From Streptomyces sp. GKU 895 (GTDB taxonomy: Bacteria > Actinomycetota > Actinomycetes > Streptomycetales > Streptomycetaceae): a DNA stretch of 47,367 bases. Positions 1 through 7,977 of the stretch are shown here, piece after piece. The notes beneath the pieces were generated by a model. That model made no database searches, was not told the DNA's origin, and saw only the letters and a program-made list of their open reading frames with translations. Each line of letters starts with the position of its first letter. Within the stretch, counting starts at the first letter, position 1. Location of the stretch: NCBI GenBank assembly GCA_002027195.1, contig MWJO01000062.1, forward strand, positions 1-47,367, given 5' to 3'. A program made the position numbers and the translations under genes.

Positions 1-491
1 GCCGCGCCCTCGGCATGCTCCTCGCCCCCCTCGGCGCCGCCGGCTACGTCCTGTGGGTCGGCCACCACACCGGCAAGGGCCCTCTCGGCTACCTCGACGT
101 CCAGGCGGGCTGGCGCAACGGCTTCGACGGCGGTTACGCCTTCGCCCGCTTCGTCGCCGACAAGTTCACGTCGTTCCCCTCGGCCCTCGCCGGCGTCGGC
201 CTGATCGTCGGGGTCGGGCTGGTGGTGTGGCTGTACATCGTCTGCGTACGCCAGGGCCAGCCGCTGCCGCTCCTGGTGTACGCCGGTGTCGTCACCGCCC
301 TCGCGCTGTGCGCGTCGAGTTACTTCGGCTCGAAACCGCGTCTGCTGCTGCCCGCCTTCCCGCTGCTGCTGCCCCTCGCCCTGTCCCTGGCGCGGGCGCG
401 GACGTCCAGGGCGGCCCTGGTGGTGGCCGGTGTCGCCCTGGCCTCGGCGGTGTACGGGGCGTTCTGGCTGAACGGCTCGGGCCCGCCATGA
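1..491 (+). CDS. C-terminal part of a multi-pass membrane protein (5' end outside window)
   Basis: The frame is open from base 3 and ends at TGA 489-491, so only the last ~160 residues are present. They contain about four hydrophobic segments separated by short loops, with the stretch LDVQAGWRNGFDGG near the start. That stretch resembles loops of actinobacterial integral membrane glycosyltransferases of the PIG-V/mannosyltransferase kind, but this is recollection of a family look, not a motif proof. The protein ends in a short polar tail. The PAP2 phosphatase follows on the same strand after 238 bases, so the two are probably separate transcription units. Function is unassigned beyond membrane protein. 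Confidence 0.6.
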   Translation, partial: RALGMLLAPLGAAGYVLWVGHHTGKGPLGYLDVQAGWRNGFDGGYAFARFVADKFTSFPSALAGVGLIVGVGLVVWLYIVCVRQGQPLPLLVYAGVVTALALCASSYFGSKPRLLLPAFPLLLPLALSLARARTSRAALVVAGVALASAVYGAFWLNGSGPP

Positions 492-620
492 TCGACTCGC
501 GGCGTCCGATGAGCGCCGGGACAATTGCGCCCCACCATTCGGTGAACGAATTCATAAGCGCCCATAAACCGGAACCCGGAATGATCAAAGGAATTGAAGG
601 GACAGGCGGGACCGGAAAGC

Positions 621-658
621 GGATTCCTCGGAAATAAACCTCTTCCTGAGAGGAATCC
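621..658. terminator. 9-bp perfect inverted repeat after the membrane protein gene
   Basis: GGATTCCTC (621-629) pairs exactly with GAGGAATCC (650-658) across a 20-base loop in an unusually AT-rich gap for this genome. It lies 130 bases after the upstream stop and 72 bases before the PAP2 start. It could be a terminator for the upstream gene or an operator; it has no T-run, so termination is an inference. Confidence 0.4.
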
Positions 659-696
659 CACATCACATCGTCATCACAAAGCCGTGGATTCGACCG

Positions 697-723
697 GGAA
701 CTGAGCTCACTCGCTGTAACGTC
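697..723 (+). promoter_or_regulatory. Candidate ECF-sigma (SigE-like) promoter for the PAP2 gene
   Basis: GGAAC at 697-701 is followed 18 bases later by CGTC at 720-723. This is the general shape of promoters read by cell-envelope-stress ECF sigma factors in Streptomyces (GGAAC, then CGTC/CGTT). The predicted start of transcription falls at about 729-731, on the GTG codon at 730, and no Shine-Dalgarno precedes that codon, so the message may be leaderless. Seen: the two boxes. Inferred: the sigma factor and leaderless start. Confidence 0.35.
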
Positions 724-729
724 GATTGG

Positions 730-1725
730 GTGCGTACCGAACGGAACCTCACCCGTCTGGACCGGGTGTTCGCCAGGCTGGACCGGGAGCCGGAACGACC
801 GGCGCATCTCGACGTGCCGCGGATGTCCCGGCACCGCGTCGCGCTGCTCGCCGGCACCCTGCTGTTCTACCTGGCGATCGTGTGGCTCGTGGTGGACACG
901 TCGTGGCTGGTCCGGCTGGACTGGCAGGTCATGTTCTTCCGGCCGTACCAGCAGTGGTCGGAGATCCACTGGTTCGTGGACTACTACGTGGTGCTCGGCC
1001 AGCGCGGCCCGACCGCGGTGATGGTCGCGGCCTGGCTGGGCTGGCGCTCCTGGCGGCAGCACACCCTGCGCCCGCTGCTCACCCTCGGTGCCTCGCTGCT
1101 CCTGCTGAACATCACGGTGGGCGCCGCCAAGCTCGGCATGGGCCGCCTCGGACCGCACTACGCGACCACCATCGGCTCGAACGAGATGGGTCTGGGCGGC
1201 GATATATTTCCCAGCGGCCACACCGCGAACGCCGTGGTGACCTGGGGAATCCTGGCCTATCTGGCCTCCACCCCGAGAGCCCGCAGATGGCTGTCCGCCA
1301 TCTCCGCGGTGACCTCGCTCGGCGTCGGCCTCGCCACCGTCTACCTCGGTACGCACTGGCTGAGCGACGTCATGCTCGGCTGGACCGCGGGTCTGCTGGT
1401 CCTGCTGGCCCTGCCCTGGTGCGAGCCCCTCATCACCCGCGCCGAGACCGCCCTCTTCGACCTGCGCGACCGCTGGCGGGCCCGCCGCGCGGTCCCCACG
1501 GCCGTCAAGCCGGTCGAGGTCCCGGTACCGCTCAAGCCGCGCACCGCGCCGCAGAGCGAGCCGGCGGCCCGCTCCGGCCGGGCGCCCGCCTATCTGGCGC
1601 CGGGTCCGCACACCACCCGCTCGGAGCGCACCCCGGTCACCCCGGTCGGCCCGCGCCGGCCACCCCACCCCGACCGCGTCGCACGCGGCACAGCCTCGGC
1701 GGCCCGCCCCCTGACAGGCGGATAG
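730..1725 (+). CDS. PAP2-family membrane phosphatase, variant active site
   Basis: 331 residues with about six membrane segments (roughly 36-58, 90-105, 115-133, 165-180, 188-205, 215-232) and a ~95-residue Pro/Arg-rich cytoplasmic tail. PAP2 signatures are visible: K134-LGMGRLGP for motif 1, FPSGHT with PSGH at 161-164 for motif 2, and H209-WLSD213 for motif 3. Family enzymes dephosphorylate lipid phosphates such as undecaprenyl pyrophosphate or phosphatidate at the membrane. Two phosphate-binding arginines look changed: motif 1 has R139 two residues early with GP instead of RP, and the Arg expected six residues before H209 is T203. The start is GTG 730 with no clear ribosome site. Substrate is not predictable. 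Confidence 0.8.
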   Translation: MRTERNLTRLDRVFARLDREPERPAHLDVPRMSRHRVALLAGTLLFYLAIVWLVVDTSWLVRLDWQVMFFRPYQQWSEIHWFVDYYVVLGQRGPTAVMVAAWLGWRSWRQHTLRPLLTLGASLLLLNITVGAAKLGMGRLGPHYATTIGSNEMGLGGDIFPSGHTANAVVTWGILAYLASTPRARRWLSAISAVTSLGVGLATVYLGTHWLSDVMLGWTAGLLVLLALPWCEPLITRAETALFDLRDRWRARRAVPTAVKPVEVPVPLKPRTAPQSEPAARSGRAPAYLAPGPHTTRSERTPVTPVGPRRPPHPDRVARGTASAARPLTGG

Positions 1726-1830
1726 GCCACCGGCGGACAGCGGGGACCGGTACGCACACACCCACCCCGCAGCGACGGCCCCCACTCCTCACCGGGTGGG
1801 GCGTCGTCGCAGGTCGCGGCTCGTCGCGGG

Positions 1831-2046
1831 TCAGCCCTTCCAGGAGCGCGCCACGCGCCCGTCCCTCACCTCGAAGTTCAGGCGACCGCTGCGGTACTCC
1901 ATCGTGATGATCGCTCCGGGCGGCAGCGAGCGGACCGTCGACCAGCCCTTCTCGCGCGCGAGCGGCTCGGCGCGGCCCTGCTCCAGACCCACATAGGTGT
2001 CCGGGTTGTCGTGGGGTTCGGCGGGCGGTGTCGGTATCGGTGCCAT
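1831..2046 (-). CDS. Small I78-type peptidase-inhibitor-like protein
   Basis: 71 residues if begun at ATG 2044-2046; a longer reading from 2124 adds a low-complexity Gly/Pro stretch and is less likely. The core runs VGLEQGRAEPLAREKG, then VRSLPPGAIITMEYRSGRLN and ends VRDGRVARSWKG. This matches the layout of the inhibitor I78 family (Pfam PF11720): Gly-Leu entry, Pro-Gly turn, T-M-[DE]-Y, R-L-N, then a D-G-x-[IV] strand. There is no signal peptide and the Cys pair often seen in the family is absent. It faces the PAP2 gene convergently. Inhibitor activity is inferred from family only. Confidence 0.6.
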   Translation of the reverse strand: MAPIPTPPAEPHDNPDTYVGLEQGRAEPLAREKGWSTVRSLPPGAIITMEYRSGRLNFEVRDGRVARSWKG

Positions 2047-2441
2047 ACGGCCCACGCTAGGCCCTGCGCCCGCGCCCGGGCCAGGGATCAGAGCACTGTC
2101 GGTCACCGGTCCTTCTCCGGTCACGCTTCTGTCACAAGATCCCGACAGCCGTATCCCCGTCTCGACGTCACACGTACGAGCGGTTCCCTAGCCCTTCCGC
2201 GCGTAATCGAACGCAATTCCCGCGTGTCGCGGACGCTTCTCCGATAAGCGGCCGGAAAGTGCCAGGAGATGTGTCGCCGGAGCCTTTTCCCTCCGATTCC
2301 GGGCGTGGTAGGTGGGTCTGACACCGCATAGGAAAAACACTGATCCACCACACAACCCCCGTACGCCCTCTGTCGCTGTGCGCGGCGACGCGAGCATCAT
2401 GACGTGACCCGAGGCGCGAGAGGCGAAGGGGCGATCCAGCG
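2047..2441. other. 395-bp gene-free divergent gap before ctaD
   Basis: The gap between the I78-like gene and ctaD carries presumably two divergent promoters, but I found no convincing -35/-10 pair. The part at 2270-2350 is relatively AT-rich. GAAGGGG about ten bases before ATG 2442 is the ctaD ribosome site. No RNA gene or repeat seen. Confidence 0.4.
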
Positions 2442-4133
2442 ATGGGTACCGAGACCGTGCAGACGACGGTGCGACCCGTGCGGAGCAGGAACCACGGCCG
2501 GGTCGTCGTCGACTGGCTGACCACCACCGACCACAAGAAGATCGGTCATCTCTACCTGATCACGTCGTTCGTGTTCTTCCTGGCCGGCGGTGTGATGGCG
2601 CTGCTGATGCGGGCCGAACTCGCCCGGCCGGGGCTGCAGCTCCTCGACAACGAGCAGTTCAACCAGTTGTTCACGATGCACGGCACGATCATGCTGCTGC
2701 TGTTCGCGACGCCGAGCTTCGCCGGCTTCGCCAACGAGCTGATGCCGCTTCAGATCGGCGCGCCGGACGTGGCCTTCCCCCGGCTGAACATGCTGTCCTA
2801 CTGGTTCTTCCTGTTCGGCGGGCTCATCGTGATGGGCTCGCTGCTGGTGCCGTCCGGGCCGGCCGCCTTCGGCTGGTTCGCCTACGCGCCGCTCAACAGC
2901 ATGGAACGCTCGCCGGGCGTCGGCCCCGACCTGTGGATCATGGGGCTCGCGCTGGCCGGCTTCGGCACGATCCTCGGCGCGGTCAACTTCATCACCACGA
3001 TCATCGGGATGCGCGCGCCCGGCATGACGATGTTCCGGATGCCGATCTTCACCTGGAACACGCTGTTCACGTCGATCCTGATCCTGATGGCGTTCCCGGT
3101 GCTGGCGGCGGCGCTGCTGGTGCTGGAGGCGGACCGCCGGTTCGGCTCGCAGGTGTTCGCGTCGGCCAACGGCGGGGCGCTGCTGTGGCAGCACCTGTTC
3201 TGGTTCTTCGGGCATCCCGAGGTCTACATCATCGCGCTGCCGTTCTTCGGGATCATCACGGAGATCCTGCCGGTCTTCAGCCGCAAGCCGCTGTTCGGCT
3301 ATCTGACGCTGGTCGGCGCGACGATGGCGATCACCGGGCTGTCGATCGTGGTGTGGGCGCACCACATGTTCGTCACCGGCGCGGTGCTCCTGCCGTTCTT
3401 CTCGTTCATGACGTTCCTCATCGCCGTGCCGACGGGCGTGAAGTTCTTCAACTGGATCGGCACCATGCTGAAGGGCTCGCTGTCCTTCGAGACGCCGATG
3501 CTGTGGGCGTGCGGCTTCCTGGTGACGTTCCTGTTCGGCGGTCTGACCGGGGTGATCCTGGCGTCGCCGCCGCTGGACTTCCACGTCTCCGACTCGTACT
3601 TCGTCGTCGCCCACTTCCATTACGTCGTGTTCGGCACGGTCGTCTTCGCGATCTTCGGCGGCTTCTACTTCTGGTGGCCCAAGTTCACCGGCAAGATGCT
3701 CGACGAGCGGCTCGGCAAGATCCAGTTCTGGACGCTGTTCGTCGGCTTCCACACCACGTTCCTGGTGCAGCACTGGCTGGGCGCGGAGGGCATGCCGCGC
3801 CGGTACGCCGACTACCTCGCCGCCGACGGGTTCACCGCCCTCAACACGATCTCGACGATCGGCGCGTTCCTGCTCGGCATCTCGACGCTGCCGTTCCTCT
3901 ACAACGTGTGGAAGACCGCCAAGTACGGCGAGAAGGTCGACACCGACGACCCCTGGGGCTACGGCCGTTCCCTGGAGTGGGCGACGTCCTGCCCGCCCCC
4001 GCGGCACAACTTCACGACGCTGCCGCGGATCCGCTCCGAGTCCCCGGCGTTCGATCTGCACCATCCCGAGTACGCGGCGCAGACTCCGCAGCCCGAGCCA
4101 GAGAGCGAGCAAGCCGGCCGTGCGCCGTCCTGA
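2442..4133 (+). CDS. ctaD: Cytochrome c oxidase subunit I (aa3 type), lone copy
   Basis: 563 residues with twelve membrane segments. It is the catalytic subunit of the terminal oxidase, reducing O2 to water and pumping protons. All metal ligands are visible: H80 (low-spin haem, in FTMHGTIM), H258 with crosslinking Y262 (HPEVY), H307 and H308 (CuB, WAHHMF), H391 (haem a3) and H393 (low-spin haem) in HFHYVVFG, and K334 of the K channel (TGVKFFNW). The start is ATG 2442 behind GAAGGGG. No ctaC, ctaE, ctaF or qcr genes flank it, so this is probably the second, stand-alone ctaD paralogue seen in several Streptomyces. Its last ~40 codons overlap the WYL gene on the other strand. Confidence 0.95.
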   Translation: MGTETVQTTVRPVRSRNHGRVVVDWLTTTDHKKIGHLYLITSFVFFLAGGVMALLMRAELARPGLQLLDNEQFNQLFTMHGTIMLLLFATPSFAGFANELMPLQIGAPDVAFPRLNMLSYWFFLFGGLIVMGSLLVPSGPAAFGWFAYAPLNSMERSPGVGPDLWIMGLALAGFGTILGAVNFITTIIGMRAPGMTMFRMPIFTWNTLFTSILILMAFPVLAAALLVLEADRRFGSQVFASANGGALLWQHLFWFFGHPEVYIIALPFFGIITEILPVFSRKPLFGYLTLVGATMAITGLSIVVWAHHMFVTGAVLLPFFSFMTFLIAVPTGVKFFNWIGTMLKGSLSFETPMLWACGFLVTFLFGGLTGVILASPPLDFHVSDSYFVVAHFHYVVFGTVVFAIFGGFYFWWPKFTGKMLDERLGKIQFWTLFVGFHTTFLVQHWLGAEGMPRRYADYLAADGFTALNTISTIGAFLLGISTLPFLYNVWKTAKYGEKVDTDDPWGYGRSLEWATSCPPPRHNFTTLPRIRSESPAFDLHHPEYAAQTPQPEPESEQAGRAPS

Positions 4134-5052
4134 TCGCCTCCGTCAGCTCGGCGGGCTCCAGCACCTCGAACTCGAAGCCGGTCATCATCACGTGAATGAC
4201 CATCACGTCGAGGCTCGCGGCCCCGGTGCGCAGGATGCAGGCGTCGGGTCCGTCCGCCTCCAGCTGCCCCGCGCTCGGTGAGATCCGCTCGGCGGCCTCC
4301 TCGACCGGCACCAGCAGGCGGACAACGGCGTGGGCGGCGTACGCGCGCGTGGAGACGCCTCGGGACACATAGGCGGCGAGGTCCTCGGCGGGCGGGGTGC
4401 GCGGGGCGAAGCGGGGGCCGTGCGGCGGCTTGGGCGTGATGCGGTCGACCCGGAAGGTCCGCCAGTCGTCGCGGTCGAGGTCCCAGGCGACCAGGTACCA
4501 GCGGCGCTCGGTGCACACCAGGCGGTGCGGTTCGACGGTACGACGGGTCGGCGTGCCCCCGTGGTCGCTGTACTCGAAGCGCAGCCGCTCGGCGTCCCGG
4601 CAGAGGTGGGCGAGCTCGGTCAGCACGGCCGGGTCGACGCCGGACGGCTGGGGGCCGCGGAGCATCGGCACGGTGAAGGCGTTGAGGGCACCCACCCGGC
4701 GGCGCAGCCGGTTCGGCAGGACCTGCTCCAGCTTGGCCAGGGCCCGTACGGACGTCTCGCCGATGCCCTCGATGCCCTGCCCGGCGGCCGTGCGCAGGCC
4801 GACGGCCACGGCGACGGCCTCGTCGTCGTCCAGCAGCAGCGGCGGCAGCTCGGCGCCCGCGCCCAGCTGGTAGCCGCCGCCGGTGCCGGGGCTGGCGTTG
4901 ACGGGGTAGCCCAGCTCGCGCAGCCGGTCGACGTCCCGGCGCACGGTGCGCGGGGTGACGCCGAGGCGGTCGGCGAGATCGGCGCCGGACCATTCGCGGT
5001 GGGCCTGGAGGAGCGAGAGCAGGCGCAGGAGTCGTGCCGAGGTCTCCAACAT
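4012..5052 (-). CDS. WYL-domain transcriptional regulator (YafY/DeoR type)
   Basis: 346 residues from ATG 5050-5052. Residues 1-60 form a winged helix-turn-helix (LADRLGVTPRTVRRDVDRLR). A WYL domain follows from about residue 140, with RRWYLVAWDLDRDDWRTFRV, and a WCX-like C-terminal region. WYL domains sense small ligands or nucleic acid and control nearby genes. A 6-bp-arm palindrome sits 23 bases upstream of the start and may be its own operator. The last ~28 residues are low-complexity and lie in a 122-base tail-to-tail overlap with ctaD, longer than expected, so the true stop may be nearer 4100 or the junction may be a rearrangement point. The upstream open frame continues in phase into the remnant at 5102-5457; I do not believe a fusion. 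Confidence 0.8.
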   Translation of the reverse strand: MLETSARLLRLLSLLQAHREWSGADLADRLGVTPRTVRRDVDRLRELGYPVNASPGTGGGYQLGAGAELPPLLLDDDEAVAVAVGLRTAAGQGIEGIGETSVRALAKLEQVLPNRLRRRVGALNAFTVPMLRGPQPSGVDPAVLTELAHLCRDAERLRFEYSDHGGTPTRRTVEPHRLVCTERRWYLVAWDLDRDDWRTFRVDRITPKPPHGPRFAPRTPPAEDLAAYVSRGVSTRAYAAHAVVRLLVPVEEAAERISPSAGQLEADGPDACILRTGAASLDVMVIHVMMTGFEFEVLEPAELTEAIRTAHGRLARSLARAAESAPRTRDGADRTPGTRSGSAAAS

Positions 5053-5074
5053 GGGGCCGAGTCTGCCAGCGATC

Positions 5075-5093
5075 GCGGACAACCGCGGTCCGC
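5075..5093. promoter_or_regulatory. Palindrome upstream of the WYL regulator
   Basis: GCGGAC (5075-5080), 7-base spacer, GTCCGC (5088-5093), with the inner self-complementary ACCGCGGT (5082-5089). It lies 23-41 bases before the regulator start, a usual place for autoregulation. Operator role is inferred from position and symmetry. Confidence 0.45.
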
Positions 5094-5101
5094 AATGCGC
5101 T

Positions 5102-5457
5102 CTACCGGCCGCAGCGCAGGCTGAGGTTGCGTGCCGGGTCTCGTAGGGCACCCGGTCGCCCGCGGCCCGCAGATCCATCACGCCGGGCATCAGCCGCCGC
5201 TCGTCGTCGTCCACGCGCGCGTAGGCGTCCCAGCAGCCGTCCGGCAGTCCGACGCTGCTCGGCAGGGCCGCGCGCAGTCTGCCGTCGGCGGCCGGGGTCA
5301 GCGGCAGGAACACCTCTTCATGCCCGTCGCGCCGGCGCAGCACGAGGTGGGCGGTACCGCCCCCGCCGTCCACCGTGACGTCGAAGGTCAGCCCGCCCGC
5401 GGAGTCGGCGATGCAGTCGGCCCGCAGGGGTGCCGTCGGCCGAGCCAACGTTGTCAT
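5102..5457 (-). pseudogene. Remnant of a Streptomyces 'transferase'-type gene, 5' end only
   Basis: ATG at 5455-5457 has a good ribosome site (GAGGAAGG about 11 bases before). The ~118 residues include TAHLVLRRRDGHEEVFLPL, GRLRAALPSSVGLPDGCWDA and MPGVMDLRAAGDRVPYETRH. This is, as I remember it, the N-terminal part of a common long Streptomyces protein annotated 'transferase' whose next block reads ATKHGNLTVRSW. Here a one-base loss near 5130 breaks that block; correcting it gives RHGNLSLRCGR and then an immediate stop at 5102-5104. So even repaired, the gene is truncated right before the WYL promoter. Likely a relic left by deletion or rearrangement. Family memory is uncertain. Confidence 0.5.
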
Positions 5458-5546
5458 GCGGTACGGATCCTTCCTCGGCTGTGCTGTCAGGTGAGACCCG
5501 CGACTTTGCCTTTTGGTTGCCTTGCCCTCCGAGTCTTTTGCCGGCG

Positions 5547-6848
5547 CTACTGCCGATAGGGAAGCTGCGGCACGTCGAAGCAGGTGTCGTTCATGTCCCC
5601 CTGCGAGACCCACCCCTTCCGGTCCTGCCAGCGGGCCACCGAGAGGCAGGTCCGGCGGGTCTTCGGCGGCTCGGCCAGCCGTTCGAAGCGGACGGGGAGC
5701 AGCAGCCCGTCGGCGGTGTAGTCCTCGCTGCGGTTCATGCGGTCGTCGACGCACGCGCGCGTGATGCCGCTCCCCGCCTTCGCGCATGCCTCGGCCGCGT
5801 CCGTGAACCACATCGCCGCCGCCCAGCCCTCCAGCTGCCACTGGGAGTGGGTCTCCAGGCCCTCGGTGGTGTCCCGGAACTCCCGTACCGCCGCCTGGCC
5901 GGTGTCCTCGTGGTTCCGGCTGGAGCCGGTGGCCCACAGGGCGTTGCGGCAGCGCGGGGAGTCCTTGTAGTCGTCGGGGACGGTGGAGGTCCAGTTCTGC
6001 ACGTTGGTGACCTTGGCGGTGACCCGGACGCCGGCGTCGTCCATCGCCTTGCACAGCTGGGCGTTGCCGTGCGCGTCGACGGCGTCGAACACGAGGTCGA
6101 CGCCCCGGTCCTTCAGGTCGGCCGCGACGGCACGGAAGTTGGGCAGCGCGAAGTCGACCTGCTCGTCGACCACCTCGTACCCCTCGGCCTTCAGCCCCTG
6201 GACGACGAGCCGGGCGTAGGCGGCGGAGGCGGCCTGGTTGTACGAGACGACGGCGGCCGTACGGGCCCCCTGCTCGCGCTTGAAGTACCGGTAGACCTCG
6301 GTGCCGCCGTACTGCCGCCCGTCCCAGCCGGTGGTGCCGTCGCGGGGCGCGAGGCTGCCGTAGATGCCGTAGAGGTGCGGCCAGGTGTCGTAGGCGTTCC
6401 CGATGGGCTGGCCGCCGATGTCGGGCACGCGCGCGTGGGAGACACGGGAGGCACCCGCGTAGTCGAGGGACGTGGTGGCGACGAGGGCGACGACCTCGTC
6501 CTCGTCGATCAGCCGGTGGACGCAGGTGTTGTTGCCGACGCCGCTGCCGCCGTCGTCGCACTCCCGCACCTCGACCGGGCGCCCGTCGATGCCCCCGCGC
6601 GCGTTGAGACGGTCGAAGTAGGCCTTGGCGCCGTCGCGCGGTCCGGTGAAGGTGTCGCCGCCGACCGGGCTGGTGGCGCTGCTGACGATGCCCACGCGAA
6701 TCGGGGTCGCCTCCCCGGCCGGCGTGCTCCGGTCGCCGCGGTGCTCGAAGTCGCTCTCCGGGAGCCTGCTGCCGCACGCCGCCGTCAGGGCGAGCAGCAG
6801 CACCGCGGCCGCGGCCTCAGCAGCCCGGCAGGGCCGACGCCGACGCAT
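5547..6848 (-). CDS. Branched-chain amino acid-type ABC transporter binding lipoprotein
   Basis: 433 residues. The N-terminus has a signal with lipobox LTAAC around residue 25, so it is a lipoprotein outside the membrane. The body matches the type I periplasmic binding fold of the Leu/Ile/Val-binding class: IRVGIVSSATSPVGGDTFTG at ~48, AYFDRLNARGGIDGRPVEV at ~76, and a second lobe with TAAVVSYNQAASAAYARL. It opens oppositely to the fused permease and ATPases at 7978-11605, which make up the rest of this importer. Its start overlaps the end of the upstream lipoprotein gene by 32 bases, which suggests translational coupling. The ligand cannot be read from sequence; amino acids, urea or aromatic acids are all possible for this class. 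Confidence 0.88.
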   Translation of the reverse strand: MRRRRPCRAAEAAAAVLLLALTAACGSRLPESDFEHRGDRSTPAGEATPIRVGIVSSATSPVGGDTFTGPRDGAKAYFDRLNARGGIDGRPVEVRECDDGGSGVGNNTCVHRLIDEDEVVALVATTSLDYAGASRVSHARVPDIGGQPIGNAYDTWPHLYGIYGSLAPRDGTTGWDGRQYGGTEVYRYFKREQGARTAAVVSYNQAASAAYARLVVQGLKAEGYEVVDEQVDFALPNFRAVAADLKDRGVDLVFDAVDAHGNAQLCKAMDDAGVRVTAKVTNVQNWTSTVPDDYKDSPRCRNALWATGSSRNHEDTGQAAVREFRDTTEGLETHSQWQLEGWAAAMWFTDAAEACAKAGSGITRACVDDRMNRSEDYTADGLLLPVRFERLAEPPKTRRTCLSVARWQDRKGWVSQGDMNDTCFDVPQLPYRQ

Positions 6849-7368
6849 TCCCGCTCAACTGGACCAGCGCGCACAGCGTCGTGACGGACACCTTCCAGGT
6901 GCCGTCCTGCTCGACCGCCTTCCCGGAGGCGTCCGGCAGGGCGGTGGCACCGTTCAGGAGGAGGGTGTACGTCACGGTCGCCTCGGTCGGCGAGCTGAAC
7001 TGCACCTTGGTGACCTGCGCCTCGACCTGTCCGCCGCGGTCGTCACCGCTGAACGCCGCCAGGACGGGCCCCATCTTGTCGCCGTTCTCCAGGACGGCCT
7101 GCTTCTCCTTGGTGGACGTCTTGGGGTCGAAGAACTTGTGCCAGTTCTCCTTGACCTCCTTCTCGGCCGCCGCCTCGTCGGCCGGTCCGCTCACGGAGGG
7201 GCTGGCGGGCGCGCTCGTCGTCGTCTCCGGAGTCGGGCTGGGCGGCGGACTGTCACTGCCGCCGCCGCTGTCGTCGCTGCAGGCCGTGAGGGACGCGGCG
7301 AGGACGAACACCACCGCCACCAGCCCTCGGCTGCCGTTCCCCCACGTGCGGTCGCTCCCGAGAACCAT
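6817..7368 (-). CDS. Small lipoprotein, function unknown
   Basis: 183 residues from ATG 7366-7368. Signal peptide VAVVFVLAASLTACSDD with lipobox LTAC, then a Ser/Pro/Thr-rich spacer (~30-65) and a compact domain with EVKENWHKFFDPKTSTKEK, AQVTKVQFSSPTEATVTYTL and DGTWKVSVTTLCALVQLSG. This helix plus strand layout resembles small NTF2-like/DUF4878-like exported domains of actinobacteria, but I cannot name the family with certainty. It is first in a two-gene unit with the ABC binding protein (32-base overlap), so it may assist that transporter. Confidence 0.75.
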   Translation of the reverse strand: MVLGSDRTWGNGSRGLVAVVFVLAASLTACSDDSGGGSDSPPPSPTPETTTSAPASPSVSGPADEAAAEKEVKENWHKFFDPKTSTKEKQAVLENGDKMGPVLAAFSGDDRGGQVEAQVTKVQFSSPTEATVTYTLLLNGATALPDASGKAVEQDGTWKVSVTTLCALVQLSGNASASALPGC

Positions 7369-7497
7369 CTGGCTCACCACCGGGTGTCGGTCCGGGCCAT
7401 GTGCGCCCGGTGCTTTCAGGGTCAGCTTCCAGAGTGCATAGTGCAAAAGATTGGCTGACATGGACAGGCACGCGCACGCGACATGTGGGAGCCAGAG

Positions 7498-7964
7498 ATG
7501 CGGACAGCCCGACTGCGGACCCTGCACCCCGCCCAGTGGGCCGGCTGGGCCGCGCTCGCCGCGGGCGCGGTGCTGTGCGTCCTCGGCTGGTACGGCGTCT
7601 CCGGCGAGCGGTTCGCCGAACGCCAGCTGCCCTATCTGGCCTCCTGCACGGTCCCCGGCGCCGCGCTGATCGCGCGGGCGCGGTCCTGCTGGCGCACGGC
7701 CGGGACACGATCGCCGCCGCGCGCGTGGAGGAGCTGTACGGCCTCCTGGTGACCGCCGAGCCGGAAACTCCACCGGAGCGGGCGACGGCTCCCCTGGCGA
7801 TCAGCGGGGACCTGCTGATGGTGCCGGGCGGCACGCTGTGGCACCGCGCGGACTGCCCGCTGGTGGCCGGGAAGGTGGAGGCCGTGCCGGTGGACGCGAA
7901 GCTGGTGGCGAGCGGCGAGCTGGGCGCCTGCCCCATCTGCGAGCCCGCCGAAGAGACCGACTGA
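7498..7964 (+). CDS. Small membrane protein with C-terminal CxxC, frameshifted
   Basis: ATG 7498 is preceded by GGGAG at a 6-base spacing. The first ~60 residues hold two membrane segments (WAALAAGAVLCVLGWYGV and an Ala/Leu-rich one). Near 7671-7678 one G appears lost; restoring it joins ALIA to AGAVLLAHGRDTIAAARVEE and gives a 155-residue protein. The cytoplasmic part carries H-R-A-D-C-P-L-V and ends ACPICEPAEE, so an isolated C plus a CxxC pair and a His could bind metal. It ends 13 bases before the fused permease and is probably part of the same transcript. Unknown family. Confidence 0.65.
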
Positions 7965-7977
7965 AGCCCCGCGGCCG

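Noticed and set aside
4012..6777. Open frame running through WYL gene, remnant and part of the binding protein as one 900-residue product
   Set aside because: It joins three unrelated genes by chance in high-GC DNA; each has its own start, and the binding protein is in a different frame with a signal peptide.
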